Positions 23,632 to 31,983 of a stretch of DNA of 64,000 bases are shown here, piece after piece (positions within the stretch are counted from its first letter, which is position 1; the number at the start of each line of letters is the position of its first letter). The notes beneath the pieces were generated by a model. That model was given only the letters and a program-made list of their open reading frames with translations. It had not been told where the DNA came from and searched no databases. The position numbers and the translations under genes are program-made. This stretch comes from Firmicutes bacterium HGW-Firmicutes-9 (GTDB lineage: Bacteria; Bacillota; Clostridia; Christensenellales; CAG-138): NCBI GenBank assembly GCA_002841395.1, contig PGZM01000007.1:108688-172687 (forward strand), given 5' to 3'.

Positions 23632-25695
23632 ATGTATTGCACACGCAAAGTAAACGAAGACATCACCTGGGTTGGTGGCAATGACCGCAGACTCGCCATG
23701 TTTGAGGGCGTCTATTCCATTCCGGACGGCGTCTCCTACAACTCCTACCTGATTTTAGACGAGAAGACGATCCTGTTTGATACCGTGGACAAAGCGCTCG
23801 GTAAGATCTTCTTTGAAAACGTGGCGCACACGCTCAACGGGCGGAAGCTTGACTATGTGGTCGTTCAGCACATGGAGCCGGATCATTCCGCCACGCTGAT
23901 GGATCTTCTCTGCCGCTATACGGACACCAAGATCGTCTGCACGAAGAAAACCAGCGAGATGATCTGCCAGTTCTTCGATGAGGACGTGATGGATCGCGCG
24001 ATCATCGTCAAGGAAAACGACACGCTCTCCACCGGCAAGCATGAGTTTCAGTTTGTCATGGCGCCGATGGTGCACTGGCCGGAGGTCATGTTCACCTACG
24101 ACAGAACGGACAAGGTGCTGTTCTCCGCGGATGCGTTCGGCACATTCAATGCGCTCAACGGTGCACTGTTTGCGGACGAGCTGGATTTCTACAACACGTT
24201 TATCGGCGAAGCGCGCCGCTATTATGCCAACATCATCGGCAAATACGGCCCGCAGGTGCAGTCCGCGCTGAAGAAGGTCGCAAACCTCGATGTCAGGATC
24301 ATCTGCCCGCTGCATGGCCCCGTGCACCGCAAGGATTTCTCCGCCTATATGGAGAAATACCTGCGCTGGAGCGCATATGAACCCGAAGAAACGGGCGTGA
24401 TGCTCGCCTACGCCTCCATCTACGGTAACACCGAGAACGCGGCAGAAATCCTCGCGAGCCGCCTGCGTGAGCTCGGCGTGAAGGTCGAAGTGTTCGATGT
24501 TTCGGTGGTGCCGATGTCGGAAATCGTTGCGGCCAGCTTCCGCTACAGCCATCTCGTCTTTGCCGCGACCACCTATAACGCGGGCATCTTCATCACGATG
24601 GAGGAGCTCATCCATGACCTCGTACTGCACAACATCCAGAACCGTACCCTCGCGTTCATCGAAAACGGTTCCTGGGCGCCGACCAGCGGAAAGCTCATGC
24701 GTGAAACGCTCGCGCCGCTCAAAGACATGATCGTGCTTGACGAGACCGTCAGCCTCCGCTCCTCGCTCAAGGAGGAGCAGCTCACGGAGATCGACGCGCT
24801 GGCGCAGGCGATTGCGAACACCATGGTGCTGCCCAAGAACGAGGATGTGCCCATGGGTGAGCTGGATAAGTCCGCGCTGTTCGCCATCACCTACGGCCTG
24901 TTTGTGCTCACCGCCAAGGATGGCGAGCGCGACAACGGCTGCATCATCAACACCGTCATTCAGGCGACGAGTACGCCGCTTCGCGTCACGTTCACGGTCA
25001 ACAAAGCGCACATGACGCACGATATGGTGCAGAAAACGGGCATCTTCAACCTCTCGATCCTGACCGAACAGTCGAAGTTTGACGTCTATCAGCGTTTCGG
25101 CCTCCAGAGCGGCAAAAACGCGGACAAGTTTGCGGACTACAGCGCCTATGCACGCAGCGTCAACGGGCTGACGTACGTGACCGAGGGCGTCAACGTGCTC
25201 CTCAGTGGCAAGGTGATCAACACGCTCGACTGCGGCACGCATACGCTCTTCCTCGCCGACCTGACAGAGGTCAGAAGACTCAACGGCGATGCCTCCGTGA
25301 CCTACGATTATTATCACAAGAACATCAGGCCCGCGCCCACCGCGGAACAGCAGAAGAAGAAGGGCTGGCTCTGTACGGTCTGCGGTTACATCCACGAGGA
25401 TGAGGTGCTTCCGCCGGACTTTATCTGCCCCGTCTGCAAGCACGGCGCAGACGTGTTTGTCCCCCTCTCTTCCGTGTCAGAAGAGAAGAAGCCCGAGCCG
25501 GAACAGAAAGCAGACGCGGTGAAAACCCCCGAACCGGCAAAAACAGCCGAGACGGAGAAAACCGCCGAATCTGAGAAAAAGAAAGGCTTTGTCTGCGGCA
25601 TCTGCGGATATGTTCTCGAGAGCGACACGCTCCCGGACGACTATATCTGCCCGATCTGCAACAATCCGGCGAGCGCATTTAAGCCCATCGAATAA
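23632..25695 (+). CDS. Flavodiiron protein fused to flavin reductase and two rubredoxins
   Basis: 687-residue enzyme expected to reduce oxygen to water (or NO to N2O) in an anaerobe. Domain order: metallo-beta-lactamase-like diiron domain (1-245) with all ligands visible (H80, E82, D84, H85 in HMEPDHS, H148, D167, H228); flavodoxin (about 255-395, LAYASIYGNTENAAE); flavin-reductase-like FMN domain (about 415-565); rubredoxin 1 (about 576-612, CTVCGY and CPVCK); a Lys/Glu/Pro/Thr linker; and rubredoxin 2 (about 650-687, CGICGY and CPICN). Having the electron-transfer chain built in, with two rubredoxins, is unusual. A 45 bp gap follows apbE. Confidence 0.93.
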   Translation: MYCTRKVNEDITWVGGNDRRLAMFEGVYSIPDGVSYNSYLILDEKTILFDTVDKALGKIFFENVAHTLNGRKLDYVVVQHMEPDHSATLMDLLCRYTDTKIVCTKKTSEMICQFFDEDVMDRAIIVKENDTLSTGKHEFQFVMAPMVHWPEVMFTYDRTDKVLFSADAFGTFNALNGALFADELDFYNTFIGEARRYYANIIGKYGPQVQSALKKVANLDVRIICPLHGPVHRKDFSAYMEKYLRWSAYEPEETGVMLAYASIYGNTENAAEILASRLRELGVKVEVFDVSVVPMSEIVAASFRYSHLVFAATTYNAGIFITMEELIHDLVLHNIQNRTLAFIENGSWAPTSGKLMRETLAPLKDMIVLDETVSLRSSLKEEQLTEIDALAQAIANTMVLPKNEDVPMGELDKSALFAITYGLFVLTAKDGERDNGCIINTVIQATSTPLRVTFTVNKAHMTHDMVQKTGIFNLSILTEQSKFDVYQRFGLQSGKNADKFADYSAYARSVNGLTYVTEGVNVLLSGKVINTLDCGTHTLFLADLTEVRRLNGDASVTYDYYHKNIRPAPTAEQQKKKGWLCTVCGYIHEDEVLPPDFICPVCKHGADVFVPLSSVSEEKKPEPEQKADAVKTPEPAKTAETEKTAESEKKKGFVCGICGYVLESDTLPDDYICPICNNPASAFKPIE

Positions 25696-25706
25696 TCGAT
25701 AGCAAC

Positions 25707-25738
25707 ACAAAAAGCACGGCGAACGCCGTGCTTTTTGT
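25707..25738. terminator. Bidirectional terminator
   Basis: ACAAAAAGCACGGC pairs with GCCGTGCTTTTTGT around a GAAC loop, followed by TTTTTTG on the plus strand. It separates the convergent flavodiiron and M24 peptidase genes. Confidence 0.93.
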
Positions 25739-25767
25739 TTTTTGATTTGGGATAAAGTCTTTGCTGC

Positions 25768-26982
25768 TTACTCGATCACTTCGATCCCCAGCGGGAACTT
25801 GCTCATGTACTCGCAGCCTTCTTTGGTGAGCAAAATCGGGTTTTCATAGCGGAAGCCGATGTTCTCATCCGGGCAGGCGTACTGCATCGCGCAGATGAGC
25901 ACTTCGTTTTCCAGATACTCGTGATCCGGATCGGTCCAGTACGGGAACGGACCATCGTGCTTGCCGATTCTCCACTCGTCGCCGAGCATGCCGATGCCGT
26001 GCTCAAAGCCGGGCACCATGAAGTCCGCAAAACCGCGGGTTTCGGCGAAGTCCATCATCTGCTCCGCGAGCGACGAGGGCGAGATGCCCGCGCGATACGT
26101 CTTGAGCGTGAGGTCGACGATGTCCACGAAGTTTTTCGCGTGCCAGAGCTGGCGGTCGCTCGCGGGCGCGATCAGGTAGTTGTGGCTGTGGTCGCCGCAG
26201 GCGAGGCCGAATAGCGCGTGGATATCCACCATCAGCGGCTCGCCCGCCTCGATCTTCTTTGCGGAGGCCGGTGTACATGCGCCGCCCGCAAGCCCCGTGC
26301 GGTAGCCCGCGGCGATCTCGTTTCCGCCGGTGAACGACCATTCAAACGTGCTGCCCGCCTTGCGCATGGCATAGCCCGCAAGTCCCGCAATCTCCGTCTC
26401 CGTCATACCCTTCCAGCCGCCGTTTTTGATCGCGGCGAGCACGGCTTCGTGCCCGATATCCACGATGCGCGACGCCTCGCGGAAGCGGTTGATGGTGCCG
26501 ATGTCCTTGATCATCTGGAGGCGGTCGACCAGCGGATGCGCGTTGACGAGCGTGCAATCCGGGAGAGCTGCTTCAAACGCTTTGTATTCGTAATAGGTCA
26601 GATATCCTTCCGGCAGATAGTTGCTCATGCCGGCTTCGACGCCGACTCTGCCGCCATGCGGGAGATACTCTTTGATCATATCGGAGATCTGCGTAATCTG
26701 GTCCTGTCCGCCCATCGGCGCAAAGCCCAGCACGTGATCCTCGTCCAGCCAGCTGTCGTCCGCCGCGCGCGCCGCGTCGATGACGAACGTAAACGCGGTC
26801 GGCAGCCCTTCCGCGGGGATGACGATGAAGCTGCGCCAGGGGAAGAACGCGTCTGTCGTCCAGCTCATCGTGCGCAGGCGCGAACCTAAGTACAGATCGA
26901 TCTTTTCCTTTGCCATTTCGGCTTGGATGGCTTTGATGCGGCCGGGGAAATCGATATAAAACGGGCTTGTCTTGTCAAACAT
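25768..26982 (-). CDS. M24 family metallopeptidase (Xaa-Pro aminopeptidase/creatinase fold)
   Basis: 404-residue pita-bread-fold protein. The N-terminal creatinase-like domain spans about 1-165; the C-terminal domain has metal-ligand positions MVDIHALFGLACGDHSHN (two Asp and more), FEHGIGMLGDEWRIG (His) and two Glu-containing stretches (about 355-390). The first ligand motif departs from the classical D-x10-D pattern of prolidases, so the substrate may not be a dipeptide. ATG at 26982 follows AAGGGGGAACTACAC. It starts 13 bp after the SCP2 gene and is probably regulated by the TetR gene upstream. Confidence 0.88.
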   Translation of the reverse strand: MFDKTSPFYIDFPGRIKAIQAEMAKEKIDLYLGSRLRTMSWTTDAFFPWRSFIVIPAEGLPTAFTFVIDAARAADDSWLDEDHVLGFAPMGGQDQITQISDMIKEYLPHGGRVGVEAGMSNYLPEGYLTYYEYKAFEAALPDCTLVNAHPLVDRLQMIKDIGTINRFREASRIVDIGHEAVLAAIKNGGWKGMTETEIAGLAGYAMRKAGSTFEWSFTGGNEIAAGYRTGLAGGACTPASAKKIEAGEPLMVDIHALFGLACGDHSHNYLIAPASDRQLWHAKNFVDIVDLTLKTYRAGISPSSLAEQMMDFAETRGFADFMVPGFEHGIGMLGDEWRIGKHDGPFPYWTDPDHEYLENEVLICAMQYACPDENIGFRYENPILLTKEGCEYMSKFPLGIEVIE

Positions 26983-26995
26983 GTGTAGTTCCCCC

Positions 26996-27388
26996 TTAGT
27001 ATTCGGTTTCAATCGTGGCGATGATCTTGTTCAGGCGATCGACCAGCGACGCGAGCTTCAGCGCCTTGACCATGTTGCCTTTGAGCTTGAGAAGGCCGCC
27101 CATGAGCGCTTTTTGCGCGCCGAGTTCCGCGCGAGATATCTTGGCAAACGTTTCATATTCGCCGGAGATCACAAACTCCGCCTTTGGGCCTTCGCCCTCG
27201 CCAACCTGCACGCTGTCCACTTTTCCGTCAACGAAGCCGACGAAGAAATAGTGGCTCTTGCCGTCGGGGCAATTGAGATAGAGGTTGTTCATGGAGGACG
27301 TGAGGTTGTTCATCTTTTCCGGGGTGAGCTGCGCGCTCAAGCGCGTCTCCACCTCTTTGCGCCAGTCCTCTGAGAGATACTTGACCAT
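26996..27388 (-). CDS. SCP2 sterol-binding-domain protein
   Basis: 130-residue single-domain SCP2 protein. The lipid-binding fold is indicated by SHYFFVGFVDGKVDSVQVGE, AEFVISGEYETFAKI and the closing LGAQKALMGGLLKLKGNMVK. Such domains bind hydrophobic ligands; in bacteria without sterols the ligand is unknown. AGGAG lies 9 bp upstream of ATG. Located between a TetR regulator (130 bp upstream) and an M24 peptidase (13 bp downstream). Confidence 0.86.
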   Translation of the reverse strand: MVKYLSEDWRKEVETRLSAQLTPEKMNNLTSSMNNLYLNCPDGKSHYFFVGFVDGKVDSVQVGEGEGPKAEFVISGEYETFAKISRAELGAQKALMGGLLKLKGNMVKALKLASLVDRLNKIIATIETEY

Positions 27389-27518
27389 GATGATATGCTC
27401 CTTTCAGATATGTGGTTTTTTTATTTGGAGAGAATTTTTCTCTCGATGTGCCTCTTTTAAATTGCCCAGTAAAAAAATAAAGTCTTGTGTTTATTAAATG
27501 CCCGCACGCAGCGCGTAA

Positions 27519-28100
27519 TTACGCCTTCTTGATCCCGTTTAAGATCAGCTCCATTGTGATCGGCAGATATTTGCTCGTGTAATCCTCTTCGCTGTTGATA
27601 TACGTGTGGATGATGAAGTTTTTGTAGATCGAAAACAGCACCTCGCCGACCGCGGGGATATCCACCGCGCGAAATTCGCCCGTCTCCTGCCCAAACTCCA
27701 ACACGCGCTCAATGAGGCGCACGGAATCGCGGTTGATCTCCTCATAGGGATCGACCGTCGGGAACATCGGGAAGATCGACGGATCGTTCTTGAGAAGCGC
27801 GCAAAACTCCACATCCTGCGCGAGATAATACAGCGCACTTTCGCACAGCGCCGCCATCTTCTCCTGCGCGGTCGTTTTCTCCGCAACCGCCTGCTCCACG
27901 CCCGCCTGCCAGCGCTTCATGACATACGAGACCGTCTGCTCGTAGAGGTCGCGCTTGCTCGAGGCGTAGGCATACATCGCGGTGTTGGTCATGCCTAGTT
28001 CGCTCGCGATGTCTTCCAGCGTGGATTTTTTGTATCCATAGCGGGAAAACACCTTCAGCGTTGCGTCGAGGATGATCTGTTCGTCGAGTTTGATTCGCAT
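27519..28100 (-). CDS. TetR/AcrR family transcriptional regulator
   Basis: 193-residue repressor-type protein. The helix-turn-helix is ILDATLKVFSRYGYKKSTLE followed by DIASELGMTNTAMYAYASSK at residues 10-48; the rest is an all-helical ligand-binding domain. It is the first gene of a likely unit with the SCP2 and M24 genes, so these are candidate targets and a hydrophobic molecule is a candidate ligand. A 12 bp palindrome GCGTAATTACGC (27513-27524) overlaps its stop codon. Confidence 0.92.
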   Translation of the reverse strand: MRIKLDEQIILDATLKVFSRYGYKKSTLEDIASELGMTNTAMYAYASSKRDLYEQTVSYVMKRWQAGVEQAVAEKTTAQEKMAALCESALYYLAQDVEFCALLKNDPSIFPMFPTVDPYEEINRDSVRLIERVLEFGQETGEFRAVDIPAVGEVLFSIYKNFIIHTYINSEEDYTSKYLPITMELILNGIKKA

Positions 28101-28352
28101 ATTCGGTTTCCTTTGGTTGAGGTTTTGAAGGTAAAAGACTCTTAATAAATGAATGACTTGTTGATTTATTTAATTATAGCACGATGATCCGTAAGCGCAA
28201 GAGGAATTTTGCGCGAGTAAATTCTCAGCTTGATTGAGTGGAAAATATAATACTAAATAACTTTAATATAAAGAGACAGATTCGCACGCGAACTACCCTT
28301 GAAATAACGAATTAATAATTAACCAAGAAGATTACATATGATATAGTAAATA

Positions 28353-28388
28353 ACACAATGAAATTGTGTTTTTCAATTAATGAATTGA
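28353..28388 (+). promoter_or_regulatory. Two leader hairpins ahead of the HEPN gene
   Basis: ACACAAT/ATTGTGT (28353-28369) with a GAA loop is followed by TTTT, a small terminator-like element. Directly behind it TCAATT/AATTGA (28373-28388) closes an AATG loop and its 3' arm covers the first bases of the ribosome binding site (TTGAGGT, 28386-28392). Together they suggest restrained expression. The rest of the 28101-28398 spacer is AT-rich with no recognised gene. Confidence 0.5.
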
Positions 28389-28398
28389 GGTAAGTAAT

Positions 28399-30345
28399 AT
28401 GAGCGGAGTGAAATTCTATTCAACATCAGATTTATCCCGAGGGTATCAACTAGAACAACTTAAAGAAATAGTAGATAACTTCGATCAAGGCAAGATCAAT
28501 TACAACATAAATGAAATACTGGAATTGTACAACATTACTCTGTTTATCAAAGCTAACTTATTCTTATTGTGTTGGGATAAAGAAGAGATCGCCAAATTAC
28601 AAGAGACAGAACCTCTGTTAACTAAAACTATCGCGGTTTTCATGAAGTCAATAACGAATACAAGCCTTTCTATGATTTATAATGAATTGGAGGTAGATTA
28701 CATTGATGATTTTTGGAGCCTGTTTTGCAAATTTAAACTATATCAACTAATTGATGCACAAGCTGTCAAAATGATCCTGCAGAAAAATCAAACACATTTT
28801 CGTTTCTTTTTGTCAAATAAAATGCTCGTTGATTACTATGATCAAATTACTAAAGAATTGATTCTAGCCGATGAGCGGAACGCAGAATTATTGTTAGATA
28901 AATTCGCTGTTCAAGGAGCAGTAAAAAAAGTGTTTCTAAACTTTCCAGCGTGTTTCTCGGAGAATGAGAGGGAAGAATTAATCGGTCATTATATACAATC
29001 AGCCGAAGCAAACCTAAATTACCTGAGAATTATAATAGATACATTAAGTAACAGTGGCTTAGTGCTTTCAAACAAAACAAGGCTCGCTGCACGTAAAAGA
29101 GTCGAATCCGAAACTAAGAAGTTTTTTGAAAAAACTGAAGGTATGAAATATGGGGCATCAGTGTGTTTTGATGAAGACTGTGATCCTGAGCCAAGCATCC
29201 GATATAATAAAGGAATTATTGAGAGTACATATAATACAAAGTGGATTGAGTCAAATCTCGACTTCAGTACATTACTGAATAATTTTATCTATTTATTTGG
29301 TTTTGTTGATAACCAAATGAGGATCACCCTTGTTAGCAAACAAACTCAACTAGGACTTTTCGAACGTTATTTAACGATGAGGCCCAAATATGCTTATTCG
29401 ACGGGTATAAGCTTCAACCAAATTGGAGCACTATCAGACTTACAAATCATAGGATACTACAGACTCTTAAAAAAGAATAACATTAGAATAGAGACAATTA
29501 TCGAGTGGTTTTTTTTAGTCTACTTAAATGATGAATTCCAGATAAAAGATTTCCATGTACGTATGCCTTCAGAGAATTCTACATTTCTGGAAAAATGCCG
29601 CATAATTTTACCGGAGATCGAGTCGATTTTGAAACAGTATAAAATGTACACGGATGAAAATGCGATTGACCACGAATTGCTTCAAATGTCATCTGATCAC
29701 TTATTTTTTAAAGATATTAAATCTGTGATACCGACAAAATACATTTATCCAAGAGGAGATGAATTTAATGAGATAACATTCTGTTTTTTTTCCGATCAAA
29801 GTGGATTGTCATACATAGATAAAACAAAGAGCAAATATAGAACTCTTTTTGATTTGTTGAAAAATGAAGAAGTTCAATTAGATGATTTCCAAAGATACCA
29901 ACAGATAAGTCTAAAGAAGCTACTAGACAAAGCATATCTAGCTTTTGACAGGAAAGGGAAAATTCAATTTAGCAATCCGAAGGTGATTTATCTTCTAAAA
30001 GAGTTATACAACAATGAAGTGCTTAGTTATTGGCGTTTTCCTAATGACTTTCGAACAATTATCGATGAGTTAATGGAAAAGGGATTAGTTGAAGCAAAAA
30101 GCACATTATTATCAAAGTCAGAAGAAGCCTATTTCAACTATCATTTAAACAAGTCAGAATTCAGTAATTCACTTGATTTGCGAAATAAGTATAGCCATGG
30201 GACACAACCGTCAGATGAAACGAGCGAAAAAATTCACGAAAGAAACTACTTTATATTTTTAAAGCTTTTGATTCTGTTAATTATTAAAATTAATGACGAT
30301 CTAGACATAATAGATGAGATTAATCAAAATCAAATTACTTCATAA
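28399..30345 (+). CDS. AT-rich DUF4209-like HEPN protein, possible defence or toxin RNase
   Basis: 648-residue cytoplasmic protein with no signal peptide or membrane span. Most of it is unrecognised. Near the C-terminus, LDLRNKYSHGTQPSDETSE carries the pattern RNxxxHG (R595, H600), the hallmark of DUF4209 and of the Rx4-6H active site of HEPN ribonucleases, followed by a hydrophobic helix (FIFLKLLILLIIKI) that closes the helical bundle. Base composition is far more AT-rich than all neighbours and codons end mostly in A or T, so transfer is very likely. It stands alone between unrelated chromosomal genes. HEPN proteins of this size often act in abortive infection or toxin systems; that function is inference. 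Confidence 0.8.
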   Translation: MSGVKFYSTSDLSRGYQLEQLKEIVDNFDQGKINYNINEILELYNITLFIKANLFLLCWDKEEIAKLQETEPLLTKTIAVFMKSITNTSLSMIYNELEVDYIDDFWSLFCKFKLYQLIDAQAVKMILQKNQTHFRFFLSNKMLVDYYDQITKELILADERNAELLLDKFAVQGAVKKVFLNFPACFSENEREELIGHYIQSAEANLNYLRIIIDTLSNSGLVLSNKTRLAARKRVESETKKFFEKTEGMKYGASVCFDEDCDPEPSIRYNKGIIESTYNTKWIESNLDFSTLLNNFIYLFGFVDNQMRITLVSKQTQLGLFERYLTMRPKYAYSTGISFNQIGALSDLQIIGYYRLLKKNNIRIETIIEWFFLVYLNDEFQIKDFHVRMPSENSTFLEKCRIILPEIESILKQYKMYTDENAIDHELLQMSSDHLFFKDIKSVIPTKYIYPRGDEFNEITFCFFSDQSGLSYIDKTKSKYRTLFDLLKNEEVQLDDFQRYQQISLKKLLDKAYLAFDRKGKIQFSNPKVIYLLKELYNNEVLSYWRFPNDFRTIIDELMEKGLVEAKSTLLSKSEEAYFNYHLNKSEFSNSLDLRNKYSHGTQPSDETSEKIHERNYFIFLKLLILLIIKINDDLDIIDEINQNQITS

Positions 30346-30380
30346 TGTAATATGCAGAACTAAAATTATAATTAACATGA

Positions 30381-30404
30381 AACAACTAAATTGATTTAGC
30401 TGTT
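30381..30404 (+). terminator. Hairpin after the HEPN gene
   Basis: AACA-CTAAAT pairs with ATTTAG-TGTT with one mismatch, 35 bp past the stop codon. There is no strong T run, so termination is only possible. Confidence 0.4.
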
Positions 30405-30459
30405 TGATAGTATGATAATTTGTTTAATTCGAGTATTGCGGATACGTGCTTTGATAACA

Positions 30460-31824
30460 CTATTGAACCTCATTCTCCGCCATGCTCCCGCACTCTTTCC
30501 AGAACCGCTCCGCGCGAAGCACCCACGCTTCAAAGCCCTCTTCGCTTGCGGGATATTGTGCGTAGAGCTGTTCCGCCCGTGCGCCGTTTTTCATGCTGCG
30601 CAAGAGCGAGCGGATCGTGCAAAGGCGCACTTTCCCGCCTAAAACGCCGCCGAGCAGCACCCATGCCATATGCAGCATTTCTTTTTTCGAAAACACCAGC
30701 GGCTCGCCGCAGGCAAGCGCGGCAAACGTTTTGTCACTGAAGATGATATCATGCTGGAAGAAGAAATCGTTCTCCTCCGCCGTGGTAGACATGGCTCCAA
30801 TCAGCGTCGCGAGTTGACCCGCAAATGCCTTGCCCTGCGCCGCAACATACCGCACGTTGATCGGCCAGAGCCGCGCGCGCGAAAGATACCCACCCTCGTT
30901 CAAGAGTCTCCCGATCTCCTCCGCCGCAATCTCAAGCTGCACCATGCTCGAGGTAACGCCCTCGCCCGCAGACGGCTTGGTCAAACATGCCGCGTCGCCG
31001 GAAACGAGGAAACCGTCAGCGACAAACGAATACGGCGGCCTGCGGTAGGGCGTCGTGCCCTGCTCTGTGCGAATCACGGTGTACCGCGGGAGCTTCACCT
31101 GCTCGCGAAACTTCGCAAACACACGCTCCGCTTCTTCATAAGAGCCGTTCGCGCCGACGCCGAGGATCGCGCAGTCCGCTCTGCCCTCCGGCGCTTCCCA
31201 CGTTTTATAATAGGACCAGCCGCGAGTGCCGACCGTATAATCCTTCGGGTCGTGATAGACGACGTAACGCAGAACGACGTAAAACATCTCGTCGGCCTTG
31301 ATCGTAAAATTCTCCACGCCGTAGTCCGGCGGCAGCCTCGTCCGCGCGACGGACTCGATGCCGGAGCAGTCGGCGACGAGCTTTGCGCGCACTTCCGTAA
31401 TCTGCCCGTCCTGCTCGATCACTGCGCCCGTGACGCGCCCATCCTCATAGACAAAATCGACAAACCGGGTTTGATAGCGAATCTCCGCGCCCGCTTCCCG
31501 CGCCCAGTTGTTCAGGCGCAGCAGATAGCGGTGCTTGTGCATGCCGACAATATTGCCGCTGTTCTTCTTTGGATATCGATCCAGCGCGGAAAACGTCCGC
31601 CCGCGCGAGAACTCAAAGGCAAAGTCATCCGCATATTCCGGCTGTGGAAGAGAAAAGCGAGAGAAGTCCTCTTTTGCGATATGGAAGATGTCAAACTTTC
31701 CGCCTAGGTTTTCCTTCGCCAATTGCTCGACAACGAGCGCGCGATGCCCCTGTTCGGCAAGTCTGCGCGCAAGAAAGCTGCCTGCGCTCGCCGCACCGAC
31801 GATGAGTACGTCAAACTGCTCCAT
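30460..31824 (-). CDS. FAD-dependent oxidoreductase, geranylgeranyl reductase family
   Basis: 454-residue flavoprotein. The FAD-binding dinucleotide motif is VLIVGAASAGSFLARRLAEQ at residues 6-25, with the second FAD region FLVSGDAACLTKPSAGEGVT and a DCSG element in between (VADCSGIES). This arrangement is that of geranylgeranyl reductases and halogenase-like reductases that act on prenyl or lipid chains. The glycine pattern GAASAG differs from the canonical GxGxxG. ATG at 31824 has GGAGG 5 bp upstream. Substrate unknown; the neighbours give no clue. Confidence 0.88.
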   Translation of the reverse strand: MEQFDVLIVGAASAGSFLARRLAEQGHRALVVEQLAKENLGGKFDIFHIAKEDFSRFSLPQPEYADDFAFEFSRGRTFSALDRYPKKNSGNIVGMHKHRYLLRLNNWAREAGAEIRYQTRFVDFVYEDGRVTGAVIEQDGQITEVRAKLVADCSGIESVARTRLPPDYGVENFTIKADEMFYVVLRYVVYHDPKDYTVGTRGWSYYKTWEAPEGRADCAILGVGANGSYEEAERVFAKFREQVKLPRYTVIRTEQGTTPYRRPPYSFVADGFLVSGDAACLTKPSAGEGVTSSMVQLEIAAEEIGRLLNEGGYLSRARLWPINVRYVAAQGKAFAGQLATLIGAMSTTAEENDFFFQHDIIFSDKTFAALACGEPLVFSKKEMLHMAWVLLGGVLGGKVRLCTIRSLLRSMKNGARAEQLYAQYPASEEGFEAWVLRAERFWKECGSMAENEVQ

Positions 31825-31913
31825 AAGCACCTCCGGCAAAATAAAATCGGAGAGAACGCTGTTTTTGCAACACAATCTCAAATTTATGTCTTTTGATAAG
31901 CCAAGTGTATCAC

Positions 31914-31938
31914 AAAAAGTGCGGGATTGCTCCCGCAC
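31914..31938 (-). terminator. Terminator after ANTAR gene
   Basis: On the minus strand GTGCGGGA pairs with TCCCGCAC around GCAA, followed by TTTTTGTG. It ends the glutamine synthetase/ANTAR transcript 46 bp past the stop codon. Confidence 0.88.
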
Positions 31939-31983
31939 ATTCTTGTGATTCTTACGTTTCTTGTATAAATCTATTGCTAGAAA

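Noticed and set aside
23755..25443. 562-codon open frame antisense to the flavodiiron gene
   Set aside because: Arises from codon bias of the real gene on the other strand; Arg/His/Val/Asp-rich composition and no ribosome binding site.
28130..30460. Attachment-site repeats around the AT-rich HEPN gene
   Set aside because: Only short matches such as TTGATTTA occur on both sides, no more than chance in AT-rich sequence; no integrase present.
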